Source: Pseudomonadota bacterium | GTDB taxonomy: Bacteria; Pseudomonadota; Gammaproteobacteria; QQUJ01 | Length of the DNA stretch: 64,000 nt | Assembly (NCBI GenBank): GCA_008501635.1 | Contig: QQUJ01000023.1 | Location: forward strand, 79,428-143,427 | Reading direction: 5' to 3' | Part shown: in pieces, positions 8,050 through 16,459 of the stretch | How positions within the stretch are numbered: the stretch's first letter is position 1 | How the letters are laid out: every line of letters begins with the position of its first letter | Notes under the pieces: model-generated | What the model was told of the DNA's origin: nothing | What the model saw: the letters and a program-made list of their open reading frames with translations, nothing else | The model's database searches: none | Program-made: the position numbers and the translations under genes

Positions 8050-9225
8050 TTATTTTCCGCGCCTGGATCGTCGTGCCCGTTGTGGTGCGGGATCGCTGTA
8101 CCCGGTCGCGTCACGCAACGCGGCGATATGCGCGATGAGCGGCCTGAGAGTGGGAGTGAGTTTGCTCTGCAGCAAACTACCCGAGGCGGTGCTGCGCGCA
8201 AAAAGTTCGAGAAATATGCGCTCGCTGACGCCCGCCAGTATGAACAATGAAGTCACCAGCGGCGCAAGGTCGGAATGGTGCTCGGCCACTTCCCGATACG
8301 GGGAAGATCCCGTACCCGTTACGGCGTTCACGGCATCGGCGACGATCTCCTGCAGATCGCGGCTGGCGACATCGCGATCGACCAGACCGAGATAGTCGCC
8401 CAGGACATTGGCCCCCGCGCAGACGACGCTCTGATCTACAGCGTGCTGCAGCAGCGCCTGACTTTCACGCAGAAAGGTTTGTCCCTGGGCGTCGAGCAAT
8501 CGATACAGCGTTGCGGCCACCGCATTGCCTTGCTGTCGCAACGTCTGCAACACTTCGCCGTGGGTTTCGAGCAGTGGATGCGGCGGTTCGGGTTCGGGAA
8601 GACGATCCGCCGCCCCTTGCAGAAATCCGACCCGATACTGCGGTTTGCTTTCGCGCCGCGACCACAACCGGGTGACCGCCGCCGGATTCAGCAACCCCGG
8701 GCGCAACAATTGGCGCACCGTCTCCATCTCCGCCTCCGGGTCGTTCTCGAAAGCCAGATGATCCACCAGATACTCGGCCAGGCGACAGCCCAACGGGCCC
8801 GCTTCACGCATCGCAGCCAACAGCGTGCGCGCCACTTCCGGCGACGGATCCGCCCACCACGCCAACTCGGCGAGCCCGGCCTCGAGATCCGGCAAGCGGG
8901 CAACAGCACGCACCGCCTCGGGTTCACCGAGTTTCAACAACTGCCGCGCCTTGATGCCCGACAGTGCGCCACTGTCGCTCCAGCGCTTGATGTAGACCGG
9001 AAACCCCGATGGCTGGCCGAGCACGATCTCCGACAACAGACAACGCACATTGTGCAGATAGCGGTACTCCGCGCCGCGCGGATGGAGCTGCACCGTCCAC
9101 TCACGATCACCCGCCCGACCCAACACGCACATGGCGCCCTCGTCGACACGCACCGCGTCCACCTGCGCCATCAGCACGCTGAGCCGCAGATGGTCTTCGC
9201 TGGTCAGTTCACTTGAAGTACTCAT
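8050..9225 (-). CDS. dsrS: DsrS-like sulfur-metabolism protein
   Basis: 391 residues, no signal peptide, no membrane segment; rich in helix-forming Leu/Ala/Arg. The N-terminus (LTSEDHLRLSVLMAQ, then YLHNVRCLLSE and GFPVYIKRWSDSG) and LLKLGEPEAVRAVAR match my memory of DsrS, a cytoplasmic protein of sulfur-oxidising gammaproteobacteria such as Allochromatium that influences Dsr sulfur oxidation. The biochemical role is unsettled. The call rests on recalled similarity, not a search. It lies downstream of the MoxR and VWA genes in the same direction, separated from them by a long hairpin repeat (9238-9309). Confidence 0.68.
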   Translation of the reverse strand: MSTSSELTSEDHLRLSVLMAQVDAVRVDEGAMCVLGRAGDREWTVQLHPRGAEYRYLHNVRCLLSEIVLGQPSGFPVYIKRWSDSGALSGIKARQLLKLGEPEAVRAVARLPDLEAGLAELAWWADPSPEVARTLLAAMREAGPLGCRLAEYLVDHLAFENDPEAEMETVRQLLRPGLLNPAAVTRLWSRRESKPQYRVGFLQGAADRLPEPEPPHPLLETHGEVLQTLRQQGNAVAATLYRLLDAQGQTFLRESQALLQHAVDQSVVCAGANVLGDYLGLVDRDVASRDLQEIVADAVNAVTGTGSSPYREVAEHHSDLAPLVTSLFILAGVSERIFLELFARSTASGSLLQSKLTPTLRPLIAHIAALRDATGYSDPAPQRARRSRRGK

Positions 9226-9237
9226 GCTTCAGCCAAT

Positions 9238-9309
9238 GTAGGTCGGGTTGGCGAAGCGTAACCCGACACACCCTTCATTCGTCGGGTTATGCTTCGCCAA
9301 CCCGACCTG
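9238..9309. repeat. Long inverted repeat between VWA and dsrS genes
   Basis: A left arm opening GTAGGTCGGGTTGGCGAAGC (9238-9268) pairs with a right arm 9281-9309 (TATGCTTCGCCAACCCGACC), leaving about 12 loop bases. This is an extragenic palindrome of a type widespread in proteobacteria. As RNA it would form a very stable hairpin that could attenuate or protect the upstream mRNA. Confidence 0.85.
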
Positions 9310-9316
9310 CGTTTAC

Positions 9317-10516
9317 TCAATTGAGCTGTATGCGTTCACCCCAGGGCACCGATGCGGCGCCCTTCACCAACCACACCACCGGGTACTCGGGCGGTGTCGC
9401 AGGAAATTCTCCGCGGGCGTCGGTGAAGTAGATCAGCAGATCGGGGCGGTGCCCTTGCTCGTTGAGCCAGCGAAAGACGGGGCAAAACGAAGTACCACCA
9501 CCGCCCGCCACTGTTTCGGGTAGCGCCAGCGCCTCCCACACCTCGTACACCCAGGGCCCGGCACCGGCCAGTTCGTTATCGCAGGCGTGCAGCGTGATGC
9601 GCGCGCTCACCTGGCCCTTGAGCGCATTGAGCTCGGCAACGAACTCGTTCAGCTCGGCGGCGGTAATGGATCCACTGGTATCGATCACCGCGACGACGTC
9701 GATCTGATGACTGCGCAGGGTGGGCAGGATCGCCGCCCCTTCACGCCGCGCGGGTCGGGCGTAACTGTAGTCCTCGCGTCCCGCCGCCTGCAGGTAGCGG
9801 GCGAGCAGCGCACGCCACGGCAGACGCGGTTGGATCAGCCGATCGACATAGCGGGCCATCGTCGGGCTCAGACGTCCGGCCTGCAACGCCTGTTGAGCGG
9901 CCGTGGCCAGATGCTGGCGCCACTGCGCGGCGAGGCGTTCGCGCTCGTCGTGATCGGGTGGTGAAGGCGCTGTCTGCCGCCCGCCGCCGGGTGGCGGTTC
10001 CCCCTCCCCGGCTTGTGGCGACTGGCTGCCCTCCGCCCCGCCGCCCCCCTGGCCCTGGTCGGTCGAATCCTGATCATAGAGGTGCTGGTCCAGCGTCTCC
10101 TGATCATCGTTGTCGTCGAGACAGGGATAGATCTCTTCGGCCGTCATGCCGGCGAACGCATCCAGCGCCAGGGTGCCGGGCGGCGCTTTCAACCCTTCGG
10201 CCTGTAGCAACGGATTGATGGCGAAATCGCAGGCCAGATCCCAGCGGCTGCGGTTGCGATGCTGGCGGCGATGGAAGTGACCCAACGCGCAATGCAGCGC
10301 TTCGTGCGCGAGCACGAACTCGGTCTCACCGCCGGTGAGATCGGCGAGATAGTCACTGTTGAAATAGATGGCGCGGGCATCGGTGGCGCTGGTCTTGCAC
10401 CACCTGGGATCGCCTGCGCGTAACGGCAGGCGCAGCGTGAGCGCCCCAAGAAACGGGTGATCGAGGATCAGGCGGGCGCGCGCCGCGGTCAGCTTGTCGT
10501 GCAGCTCGGGGGTCAT
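9317..10516 (-). CDS. Putative metallopeptidase with C-terminal VWA-like domain (DUF2201)
   Basis: 399 residues from ATG 10516, which overlaps the MoxR stop (ATGA); a start further upstream would overlap the MoxR gene for no reason. Residues 1-150 form a DUF2201-type N-terminal domain with a zinc-protease motif HEALHCALGH at about 71-80. A low-complexity Asp/Gln/Gly/Pro linker follows (residues of about 150-220). The C-terminal VWA-like domain carries the MIDAS-type DTSGSI. MoxR ATPases commonly pair with VWA proteins as chaperone-like complexes that remodel or insert cofactors into targets. The target here is unknown; the downstream dsrS gene hints at sulfur metabolism. Confidence 0.85.
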   Translation of the reverse strand: MTPELHDKLTAARARLILDHPFLGALTLRLPLRAGDPRWCKTSATDARAIYFNSDYLADLTGGETEFVLAHEALHCALGHFHRRQHRNRSRWDLACDFAINPLLQAEGLKAPPGTLALDAFAGMTAEEIYPCLDDNDDQETLDQHLYDQDSTDQGQGGGGAEGSQSPQAGEGEPPPGGGRQTAPSPPDHDERERLAAQWRQHLATAAQQALQAGRLSPTMARYVDRLIQPRLPWRALLARYLQAAGREDYSYARPARREGAAILPTLRSHQIDVVAVIDTSGSITAAELNEFVAELNALKGQVSARITLHACDNELAGAGPWVYEVWEALALPETVAGGGGTSFCPVFRWLNEQGHRPDLLIYFTDARGEFPATPPEYPVVWLVKGAASVPWGERIQLN

Positions 10517-11559
10517 GCCTCGGCGTCGGAGAGGATGACGTGCCCGACATCCTGCGCCCACTCTTTGAATTGCGGCAGCTGGCAGATCTGGGGTCCCACC
10601 GTGCGGTGCAGATCCACCACCAGCATCACCCCCATCTCGCGCAGCGGAAAGCGCCGCGCGTAATCCAGCAAGTGGCCGTTGAGGCGCGCCGAGTCGGCGC
10701 TCGCGCGCGCCGCCAGCGCGCGCTTGACCAGGGCGGTGGCGACCGCGTACTGCAGATCCACCCCGTCGGGGACCTCCGCGGATTCGCCGCGGGCAATGGC
10801 CTCGACATCGGGCATCTGCGCCAGACTGCGCAGAAAGGCCGCCAGCTCGAGCCCCGCCGCTTCGCCGACGCAGGCCTGCAGCGCGCCGGTCAGCAGGTCG
10901 CCGTCGAATTTCTGCAACGCGCGATGGGCGAACTCCCAGGTGCGCGGCGAGGGGAAGGCGGTCGGGTTGTGGGCGGGATCGAAGTCGAAGAGCAGGTCGG
11001 GCCGGAAACGCAGAAAGGCGATCAGGCGTTCGTCGATGTCACTGGCGTAGGCCCACGCCACCCAATCGTCGAGATGGGGTTCCACCTCCAGATGCGCAAA
11101 ACGGTTGGCCAGCGGGGCGGGCATCACGTAGGTGACCGCCCGATCCCCCTGCCGGTTGCCTGCCGCGAAGATGGCCCAACCCGCGGGGACCTGATACTCC
11201 CCCAGTCGCCGATCGAGAATGAGCTGATAGGCCGCCGCCGATACCGAGGGCGGCGCGGCGTTGACCTCGTCGAGAAACAGGATGCCGCGCGCACCTTGAC
11301 GAGCACTGTCGGGCAGCAGTGCGGGTATCGCCCACTCCACCCGCTCCTCGACCCGGAACGGGATGCCACGCAGATCGGAAGGCTCCAGTTGCGAAAGCCG
11401 CAGATCGATCACCGGCACCCCATGACGCTCGGCCACCTGACGCACCATATCCGATTTACCGATCCCCGGCGGCCCCCACAGCATCACCGGTGTGTGGTGG
11501 CCCTCGGCCGCGCTGAGAAACTCCCGTTCCAGGATCTGTTGCACCTGTGAATGCCGCAT
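10513..11559 (-). CDS. MoxR-family AAA+ ATPase
   Basis: 348 residues, ATG at 11559 preceded by GGGGAT. Walker A GPPGIGKS is at 29-36, Walker B GILFLDEVNAAPPSV near residue 95, and the sensor-1 segment FAAGNRQGDRAVTYVMPAPLANRFAH follows in two conserved blocks. It is a cytoplasmic AAA+ ATPase coupled by a 4-base overlap to the VWA/metallopeptidase gene. MoxR-VWA pairs typically act as molecular chaperones for metalloenzymes or complexes. Confidence 0.92.
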   Translation of the reverse strand: MRHSQVQQILEREFLSAAEGHHTPVMLWGPPGIGKSDMVRQVAERHGVPVIDLRLSQLEPSDLRGIPFRVEERVEWAIPALLPDSARQGARGILFLDEVNAAPPSVSAAAYQLILDRRLGEYQVPAGWAIFAAGNRQGDRAVTYVMPAPLANRFAHLEVEPHLDDWVAWAYASDIDERLIAFLRFRPDLLFDFDPAHNPTAFPSPRTWEFAHRALQKFDGDLLTGALQACVGEAAGLELAAFLRSLAQMPDVEAIARGESAEVPDGVDLQYAVATALVKRALAARASADSARLNGHLLDYARRFPLREMGVMLVVDLHRTVGPQICQLPQFKEWAQDVGHVILSDAEA

Positions 11560-11703
11560 TGTTATCCCCGTCCAAGCCAGTCAACTATTTTAGTTTGACG
11601 AAGCCTGGCGGCAGGAATCAACCCAAGCGGGCCGTTCTATCTCGGGTGGGATAGTGTTTGAAGAAGGATCCCGGCAGGTTGGCGATGGCGGCGGCGGTGT
11701 AAA

Positions 11704-12471
11704 TCACCGCGCCTTGACTACGCTCTTCACACCCGCGCGTTTAAGCTGGGCAAGCTTTTCCGCGCTGGCACTGGCACCGGTGACCAGGGTATCGATTTGC
11801 CCGCAGGTGCAGAACCGCACCTGGCTGGAGACGCAGAGCTTGGCATGATCGGCCAGCATGATCAGTTTCGCCGACTGCTCGATCATGGCCCGCGCCACCT
11901 CCGCCTCGTGCAAATCGTAATTGCCCGCGCCGCCCTCGGGATGGAGGGCGACCGGCGAAACCACCGCGACATCGGTGCGAAACCGCGCAATCTCCGAGAG
12001 CGTCAGTTCCCCGTAGGTCCCCGGCACATCGGTCACGATGCGCCCGCCGAGCAGCAGGACACTGGTGCCCGACTCCGCGCGGCGCAGCGTGGTTGCGATA
12101 TCGAAGGAGTTGGTGACGACCGAGATGCCCGAGACCTTGGCCAGTTCGGCGGCGAACACCGAGGTCGTGGTGCCGGCATCGACGAACAGGCTCTGCCCCG
12201 GCTTGATCAGGCGGGCGGCTGCCTTGGCGATGGCGATCTTCTCGTCCCGATGGGCGGCCATGCGCTTCCTGAACGGCTCCTCCGGCGCCGGGCCGGGCAG
12301 CACGACGCCACCGTGGACACGCCGCAGCAAGCCCGCATTCTCCAACTCCATGAGGTCGCGGCGCACGGTCTCGCGCGAGACCTCGAGCTCCCGGCTCAGT
12401 GCATCCGTGGTCACCTGCTGGCGCGCCGCCAGTAGCGCGAGGATCTTCTGATGTCGATTTTGCGACCACAT
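11704..12471 (-). CDS. DeoR-family transcriptional repressor
   Basis: 255 residues. The N-terminal winged helix has the DeoR signature (RHQKILALLAARQQVTTDAL, SRELEVSRETVRRDLMELE, LLRRVHGG). The C-terminal sensor domain carries FVDAGTTTSVFA and LLGGRIV, which in this family bind phosphorylated sugars or related ligands. The start at 12471 is 1 base after the permease stop, so it is the last gene of the ABC transporter operon. Autoregulation of that operon is likely. A candidate operator is at 16377-16392. Confidence 0.9.
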   Translation of the reverse strand: MWSQNRHQKILALLAARQQVTTDALSRELEVSRETVRRDLMELENAGLLRRVHGGVVLPGPAPEEPFRKRMAAHRDEKIAIAKAAARLIKPGQSLFVDAGTTTSVFAAELAKVSGISVVTNSFDIATTLRRAESGTSVLLLGGRIVTDVPGTYGELTLSEIARFRTDVAVVSPVALHPEGGAGNYDLHEAEVARAMIEQSAKLIMLADHAKLCVSSQVRFCTCGQIDTLVTGASASAEKLAQLKRAGVKSVVKAR

Positions 12472-12472
12472 C

Positions 12473-14152
12473 TCAAACGGCTCTCTGCTTGCCTAAGCGG
12501 TTGACCACCGCGTTCATGGCGATCATCGCCACCCCCACGATCAGCATCACACACGTGGAGTAAGCGGCGGCCTGCGACGTGAGCCCCGCATCGTCGAGCC
12601 GCATGATGGTGACGGAGGCCACCGTCAGCGTCGGCGTGGTGAGGAAGATAATCGCGGAGAGCGTCACCATGGAGCGCATGAAGAGGAAGAAAAACACCGA
12701 AACCAGCATTGGAAAGACATACGGAGCGATCACATCCGCCGCGATGCGCAACAGGCCCGAACCGAGGCAGGCCGACGCCTCCTCCAACGCCACCGGAATC
12801 TGGCGAAAACCGGCCATCATCGTGAGAAAGCCCTGGGTGTGAAAATGATAGAAATTGCTCAACGCGAGCAGCGCCACTGTCCCATAGAGCAGATGCAGCG
12901 GCGTATCCAGTGAATTGAACGCGAAGACATACGACAAGCCAAGCACCATCCCCGGCACCGCTGCCGGCAGCATGGAGAGGAAATGAAGCAGCTTGGCGAT
13001 GCCCCTCGGCATGCGCCGGATCCCCATGCCCAGTAGAAACAGCGCAACCACGCCACCCACCGCAGCCAGCAACGAGACCTCGATAGTGGTCCACAAGGGT
13101 GAGTAGCCGCCAGCCAGCGTGATGTCGTAGTGCTTGAAGGTGAGATCGAACCGGTAGGGCCAGAGTCTGACGAAACTGGCGTAGACCACGATGGCGATGA
13201 CACTGGCGGTGGCGGCGGCGATCAGATACGAGGCGATCGCCATGGGCACATCGCGCGCGGCGCGAAAGCTCGGCACGAAGGGCACGGCGCTCTCCGACTG
13301 TGCACCGAACTGCCGTTTCTCGGCGAGTCGTTCGATGTAATAGGAGATCACCGTCGGCAGCAGCAGCAGGATACCCACCACCGCACCCAGGTTGAAGTTC
13401 ATCTGGCCGATCACCTGACTGTAGATCTCGGTGGCCAGCACCGAGTAGTCGCCGCCAATCACCGCCGCATTGCCGAAATCAGTGATGGTGACCGTGAAGG
13501 CGACGAAGGCCGCGCCGAGGATGCCAAACCTGGCGTTGGGCAGGGTGATATCCAGAAACTGCCGCCACGGCGACGCGCCTATCACCTCCGCCGCCTCGTA
13601 GGTGCGCGCATCGGAGAGCGAGAGCGTCGCGCCGATGATCATCACCACCTGCGGCAGGGCGTAAAAAACGTTGGCAAGCAGCAGCCCCCAGAACCCGTAG
13701 ATGTCGAGCTCCAGACCGAACCAATTGTTGATCAACCCGTTGCGGCCGAGGAGAAAGATCAGACCCAGGCCCTGCACCAGCGAGGGCGCCAGTAACGGCA
13801 GCACGATGGCGGCACGGATCAGCGTCTTGCCGCGAAACGAACAGCGGTGGGTGCCATGCGCGATGACAAAGCCCAGCAGCAGGCTGATCGCGGTGGTGGA
13901 AAGCCCCATCTCCAGGCTGTGCCCGGTGGCACGCCAGAAACCCTTGGAGGAGAGGATCTCCAGGTAATTACCGATACCGTAACCCCCATCCGCCTCGGTG
14001 ATGGAGCGCAGAAATACCTGCGACAGGGGGTAGACAAAGAACGCCAGCAATCCCAGCACCGGAACCACGACGCACGCTGCAATGAGGAGTCGGTCACCGT
14101 CCCATCCGCGCCTGCGTGCGACCGGGACAACCGCCTTTTCAACCACGCTCAT
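12473..14152 (-). CDS. ABC transporter permease, fused two-domain type (ferric / 2-aminoethylphosphonate class)
   Basis: 559 residues. The ATG at 14152 overlaps the ATPase stop (TGATG); the open frame extends further upstream but only inside the ATPase gene. About twelve membrane helices are arranged as two BPD_transp_1 halves, with EAA-type loops such as YEAAEVIGASPWRQFLDITLP in the first half and LEEASACLGSGLLRIAAD in the second. This fused architecture is typical of FbpB-like iron and putative 2-aminoethylphosphonate permeases. The substrate is not fixed by the sequence; the adjacent phosphatase and DeoR regulator favour an organophosphorus compound over Fe3+. Confidence 0.88.
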   Translation of the reverse strand: MSVVEKAVVPVARRRGWDGDRLLIAACVVVPVLGLLAFFVYPLSQVFLRSITEADGGYGIGNYLEILSSKGFWRATGHSLEMGLSTTAISLLLGFVIAHGTHRCSFRGKTLIRAAIVLPLLAPSLVQGLGLIFLLGRNGLINNWFGLELDIYGFWGLLLANVFYALPQVVMIIGATLSLSDARTYEAAEVIGASPWRQFLDITLPNARFGILGAAFVAFTVTITDFGNAAVIGGDYSVLATEIYSQVIGQMNFNLGAVVGILLLLPTVISYYIERLAEKRQFGAQSESAVPFVPSFRAARDVPMAIASYLIAAATASVIAIVVYASFVRLWPYRFDLTFKHYDITLAGGYSPLWTTIEVSLLAAVGGVVALFLLGMGIRRMPRGIAKLLHFLSMLPAAVPGMVLGLSYVFAFNSLDTPLHLLYGTVALLALSNFYHFHTQGFLTMMAGFRQIPVALEEASACLGSGLLRIAADVIAPYVFPMLVSVFFFLFMRSMVTLSAIIFLTTPTLTVASVTIMRLDDAGLTSQAAAYSTCVMLIVGVAMIAMNAVVNRLGKQRAV

Positions 14153-15180
14153 CAGCCACCGCTGGCCCGGGTCTCGGTCCTCACCCAGGAGCAGTCTTCC
14201 GGTCGGATATCGAGCCGCACCGGCTGCCCGACGGTGATTTCCATGCGTCCGTGCGCCTCGATCAGGAGATCGCCCGCGGGACAGTCCACCCTGATACGGC
14301 TGACATTCCCCAGGAAGGAGATGTCCTTCACTACCGCGTGACCCGTGGGATCGGGAGCGAGGGCAATCTGTTCGGGCCGGATACAGGCGACATAGGCGTG
14401 ATCGTCGCCGGTGGGGCGATGCGCCATCAGGGCAGGCATGCACTCGCGTATCGACGGAGTCTGAATGAGATTGCTGACCCCCATGAAGTCGGCGACGAAA
14501 TGGGTCGCCGGGCGCAGGTAGAGATCCTCCGGCGTACCACTCTGCTCCACCCGGCCATCCTTCATGCAGATGATGCGGTCCGCCAGCAGCATTGCCTCTT
14601 CCTGATCATGGGTCACCATCAGCGTCGGAATGCCCAGGGATCGCTGCAGTTCGCGGATCTCGATCCGCAGCTCCGCCCGCACCTTGGCATCCAGGGCGGA
14701 GAGCGGTTCGTCGAGCAACAGCAGAAGCGGATCCACCGCAATGGCGCGCGCCAGGGCAATGCGCTGCTGCTGCCCACCCGAGAGTTGGCGCGGAAACCGG
14801 TCGGCCAGTTCCGGGAGCTTGATGGTCTCCAACAGGCCATCGACGCGCGCGGCGATGTCCGCTTTGGTCGCACCGCGAATTTTCAGACCATAGCCGATGT
14901 TCTCGCTGACGGTCATGTTGGGGAACAACGAGTAGGACTGAAACACAATGCCGAAGCCGCGCTTGCGCGCGGGCAGGCCGGCGAGATCCTCGCCCTGCAG
15001 GCGAACCGATCCCGAGTCGTGATCAGTCAATCCGGCGATGATGCGCAGCAGGGTGGTTTTGCCACAGCCGCTGGGACCCAGCAGGCAGACGAACTCGTGA
15101 CGCTCCAACTGGAAAGAGACGTTTTCCAGCGCGGTGAAATCGCCGAAGGTTTTCGTCAGATCATGAACGTCGAGATACAT
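14152..15180 (-). CDS. ABC transporter ATP-binding protein (PotA/FbpC/PhnT-like)
   Basis: 342 residues starting MYLDVHDLTKTFGDF at 15180; upstream in-frame codons are non-conserved. Walker A GPSGCGKTT, Q-loop FQSYSLFP, signature LSGGQQQRIALARA, Walker B LLLLDEPLSALDAK and the switch His in MVTHDQEEAM are all intact. A C-terminal TOBE-like regulatory region follows (residues of about 240-342). It energises the importer formed with the fused permease and the periplasmic binding protein. It sits 100 bases after the binding-protein gene. Confidence 0.93.
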   Translation of the reverse strand: MYLDVHDLTKTFGDFTALENVSFQLERHEFVCLLGPSGCGKTTLLRIIAGLTDHDSGSVRLQGEDLAGLPARKRGFGIVFQSYSLFPNMTVSENIGYGLKIRGATKADIAARVDGLLETIKLPELADRFPRQLSGGQQQRIALARAIAVDPLLLLLDEPLSALDAKVRAELRIEIRELQRSLGIPTLMVTHDQEEAMLLADRIICMKDGRVEQSGTPEDLYLRPATHFVADFMGVSNLIQTPSIRECMPALMAHRPTGDDHAYVACIRPEQIALAPDPTGHAVVKDISFLGNVSRIRVDCPAGDLLIEAHGRMEITVGQPVRLDIRPEDCSWVRTETRASGG

Positions 15181-15280
15181 TCTGACTGGTCCTTTTGGCA
15201 CCCGCAGAACACCGGGGGGTGCTGCAGGAAACCGGCGGGCGACTCCACCTGCCAGAGTGCCCGCCGGAAACGCAGCTCGA

Positions 15281-16294
15281 TCAGCGACCGAACTTCTCTT
15301 TCCAGGTCTTCTTGATCTCTGTCTGCGCTTTCGCGGAGGCGGCAAAATCGATCTTTGCCAGCGCACCGCTCAGATCCGCCGGCAGACCCGCCTTTTCCGC
15401 CGCTGCCGACGGCTTGACGCCCGGCACGGTGATCAGAGCCTTGAAAGCACCGTACAGGTCCGTTGCATCCTTGGAAAGCGTCCAGTCGAGAAACCGCTTG
15501 GCGTCGCCTTTGTTCTTGCTGGACACCATCAGCGCCGAGGCCTCCAGCTCGTAGCCGGCACCGCCCTTGGGAATCACCATTTTCAGCGGATAGCCGCTTT
15601 CGATGGACTTCAGCGCCGTAAAGGCCAGCGAGGCTCCGACGGTGTATTCCCCGGCGCGTGCCGCCTTGCACGGCTTGGAACCCGACGAGGTGTACTGCGC
15701 CATGTTGGGATCGACGGCGGCCAGCTGTGCCCAACCCTGCTCCTCGCCCATGCCCTGGAGCAGCGAGATCACGTGCAGGTAACCGGTACCGGAAGAGTTG
15801 GGATCAGGCATCAGCACCTCGCCTTTGAAGCGCGGATCGGCCAGATCCTGCCAGCTGGTCGGCATGGGCAGCCCTTTCTGCGCCAGCCTTTCGGTGTTGA
15901 CGCAGAACGCCCCCATGTACCCGGTGGGCGCGAACCAGCGCCCCTGCTGATCGCGATGGGCGGCGTTGAGCTTATCCGCTCCCTTTGCCGCATAGGGTTC
16001 GAGCATCGCCAGGATGCGCGGATCCATCATCGCGGTAACCGCCCAGCCCCAGATCACGTCGGCCTGCGGATTCTCCGCTTCCGCCAGTATCCGTGCTCCC
16101 AGCTTGCCAGTGGATAGACGCAGCACATTTACCTTGATATCGGGCATCGCCTTGCTGGCGGCAGCAATATAGTCGGCGATCTCCTCTTCTTCGAGGGCCG
16201 TGTAGACCGTGATTTCACCGGCATGCGCCACTGTGGAGCCAACAAGGCAAACCGCAGCAGCCATAAGCGATAACAGCCAATTGGAATTTTTCAT
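15281..16294 (-). CDS. Periplasmic substrate-binding protein of the ABC importer (putative 2-aminoethylphosphonate or iron type)
   Basis: 337 residues. ATG 16294 is preceded by AGGAGG at ideal spacing and starts a signal peptide (MKNSNWLLSLMAAAV, cleavage after AHA before GEITVYTALEEEE). The mature part is an SBP_bac_6/AfuA-like fold: DVIWGWAVTAMMDP, WQDLADPRFKGEVLMPDP and GAGYELEASALM. These proteins bind ferric iron, phosphonates or small organophosphates; resemblance to the putative 2-aminoethylphosphonate class is from memory. It is the first gene of the four-gene operon and is expressed from the promoter at 16392-16419. Confidence 0.87.
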   Translation of the reverse strand: MKNSNWLLSLMAAAVCLVGSTVAHAGEITVYTALEEEEIADYIAAASKAMPDIKVNVLRLSTGKLGARILAEAENPQADVIWGWAVTAMMDPRILAMLEPYAAKGADKLNAAHRDQQGRWFAPTGYMGAFCVNTERLAQKGLPMPTSWQDLADPRFKGEVLMPDPNSSGTGYLHVISLLQGMGEEQGWAQLAAVDPNMAQYTSSGSKPCKAARAGEYTVGASLAFTALKSIESGYPLKMVIPKGGAGYELEASALMVSSKNKGDAKRFLDWTLSKDATDLYGAFKALITVPGVKPSAAAEKAGLPADLSGALAKIDFAASAKAQTEIKKTWKEKFGR

Positions 16295-16376
16295 TGTGTC
16301 CTCCTGAGAGGTGGGTTCAGGCTCCCTGGACCTGAGGGGGGTGAGATTCCACGAACGGTTGGCACCTTGCCTCGAA

Positions 16377-16392
16377 TGTGGAATATTGTGGA
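16377..16392. promoter_or_regulatory. Candidate operator: paired TGTGGA direct repeats
   Basis: TGTGGA occurs at 16377-16382 and 16387-16392, exactly 10 bases (one helical turn) apart, immediately downstream of the -10 box of the minus-strand promoter. Direct repeats at this spacing suit the operon-encoded DeoR protein. The assignment is by position only. Confidence 0.4.
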
Positions 16393-16419
16393 TTATTGCA
16401 TTTTTATGGTTGTTGTCTA
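16392..16419 (-). promoter_or_regulatory. Sigma70-like promoter of the ABC transporter operon
   Basis: Read on the minus strand: TAGACA (16419-16414), a 16-base spacer, then AATAAT (16397-16392). This is about 100 bases before the binding-protein ATG, in the divergent gap shared with the phosphatase gene. Both boxes are close to consensus and the region is locally AT-rich. Confidence 0.5.
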
Positions 16420-16459
16420 GGGTGTCAGAAGAAGTGCAGCGAAAGGCGATCGGCCATCC

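Noticed and set aside
15181..15366. Extended N-terminus of the ABC ATPase (start near 15366)
   Set aside because: The extra 62 residues are not ABC-like and overlap the end of the binding-protein gene.
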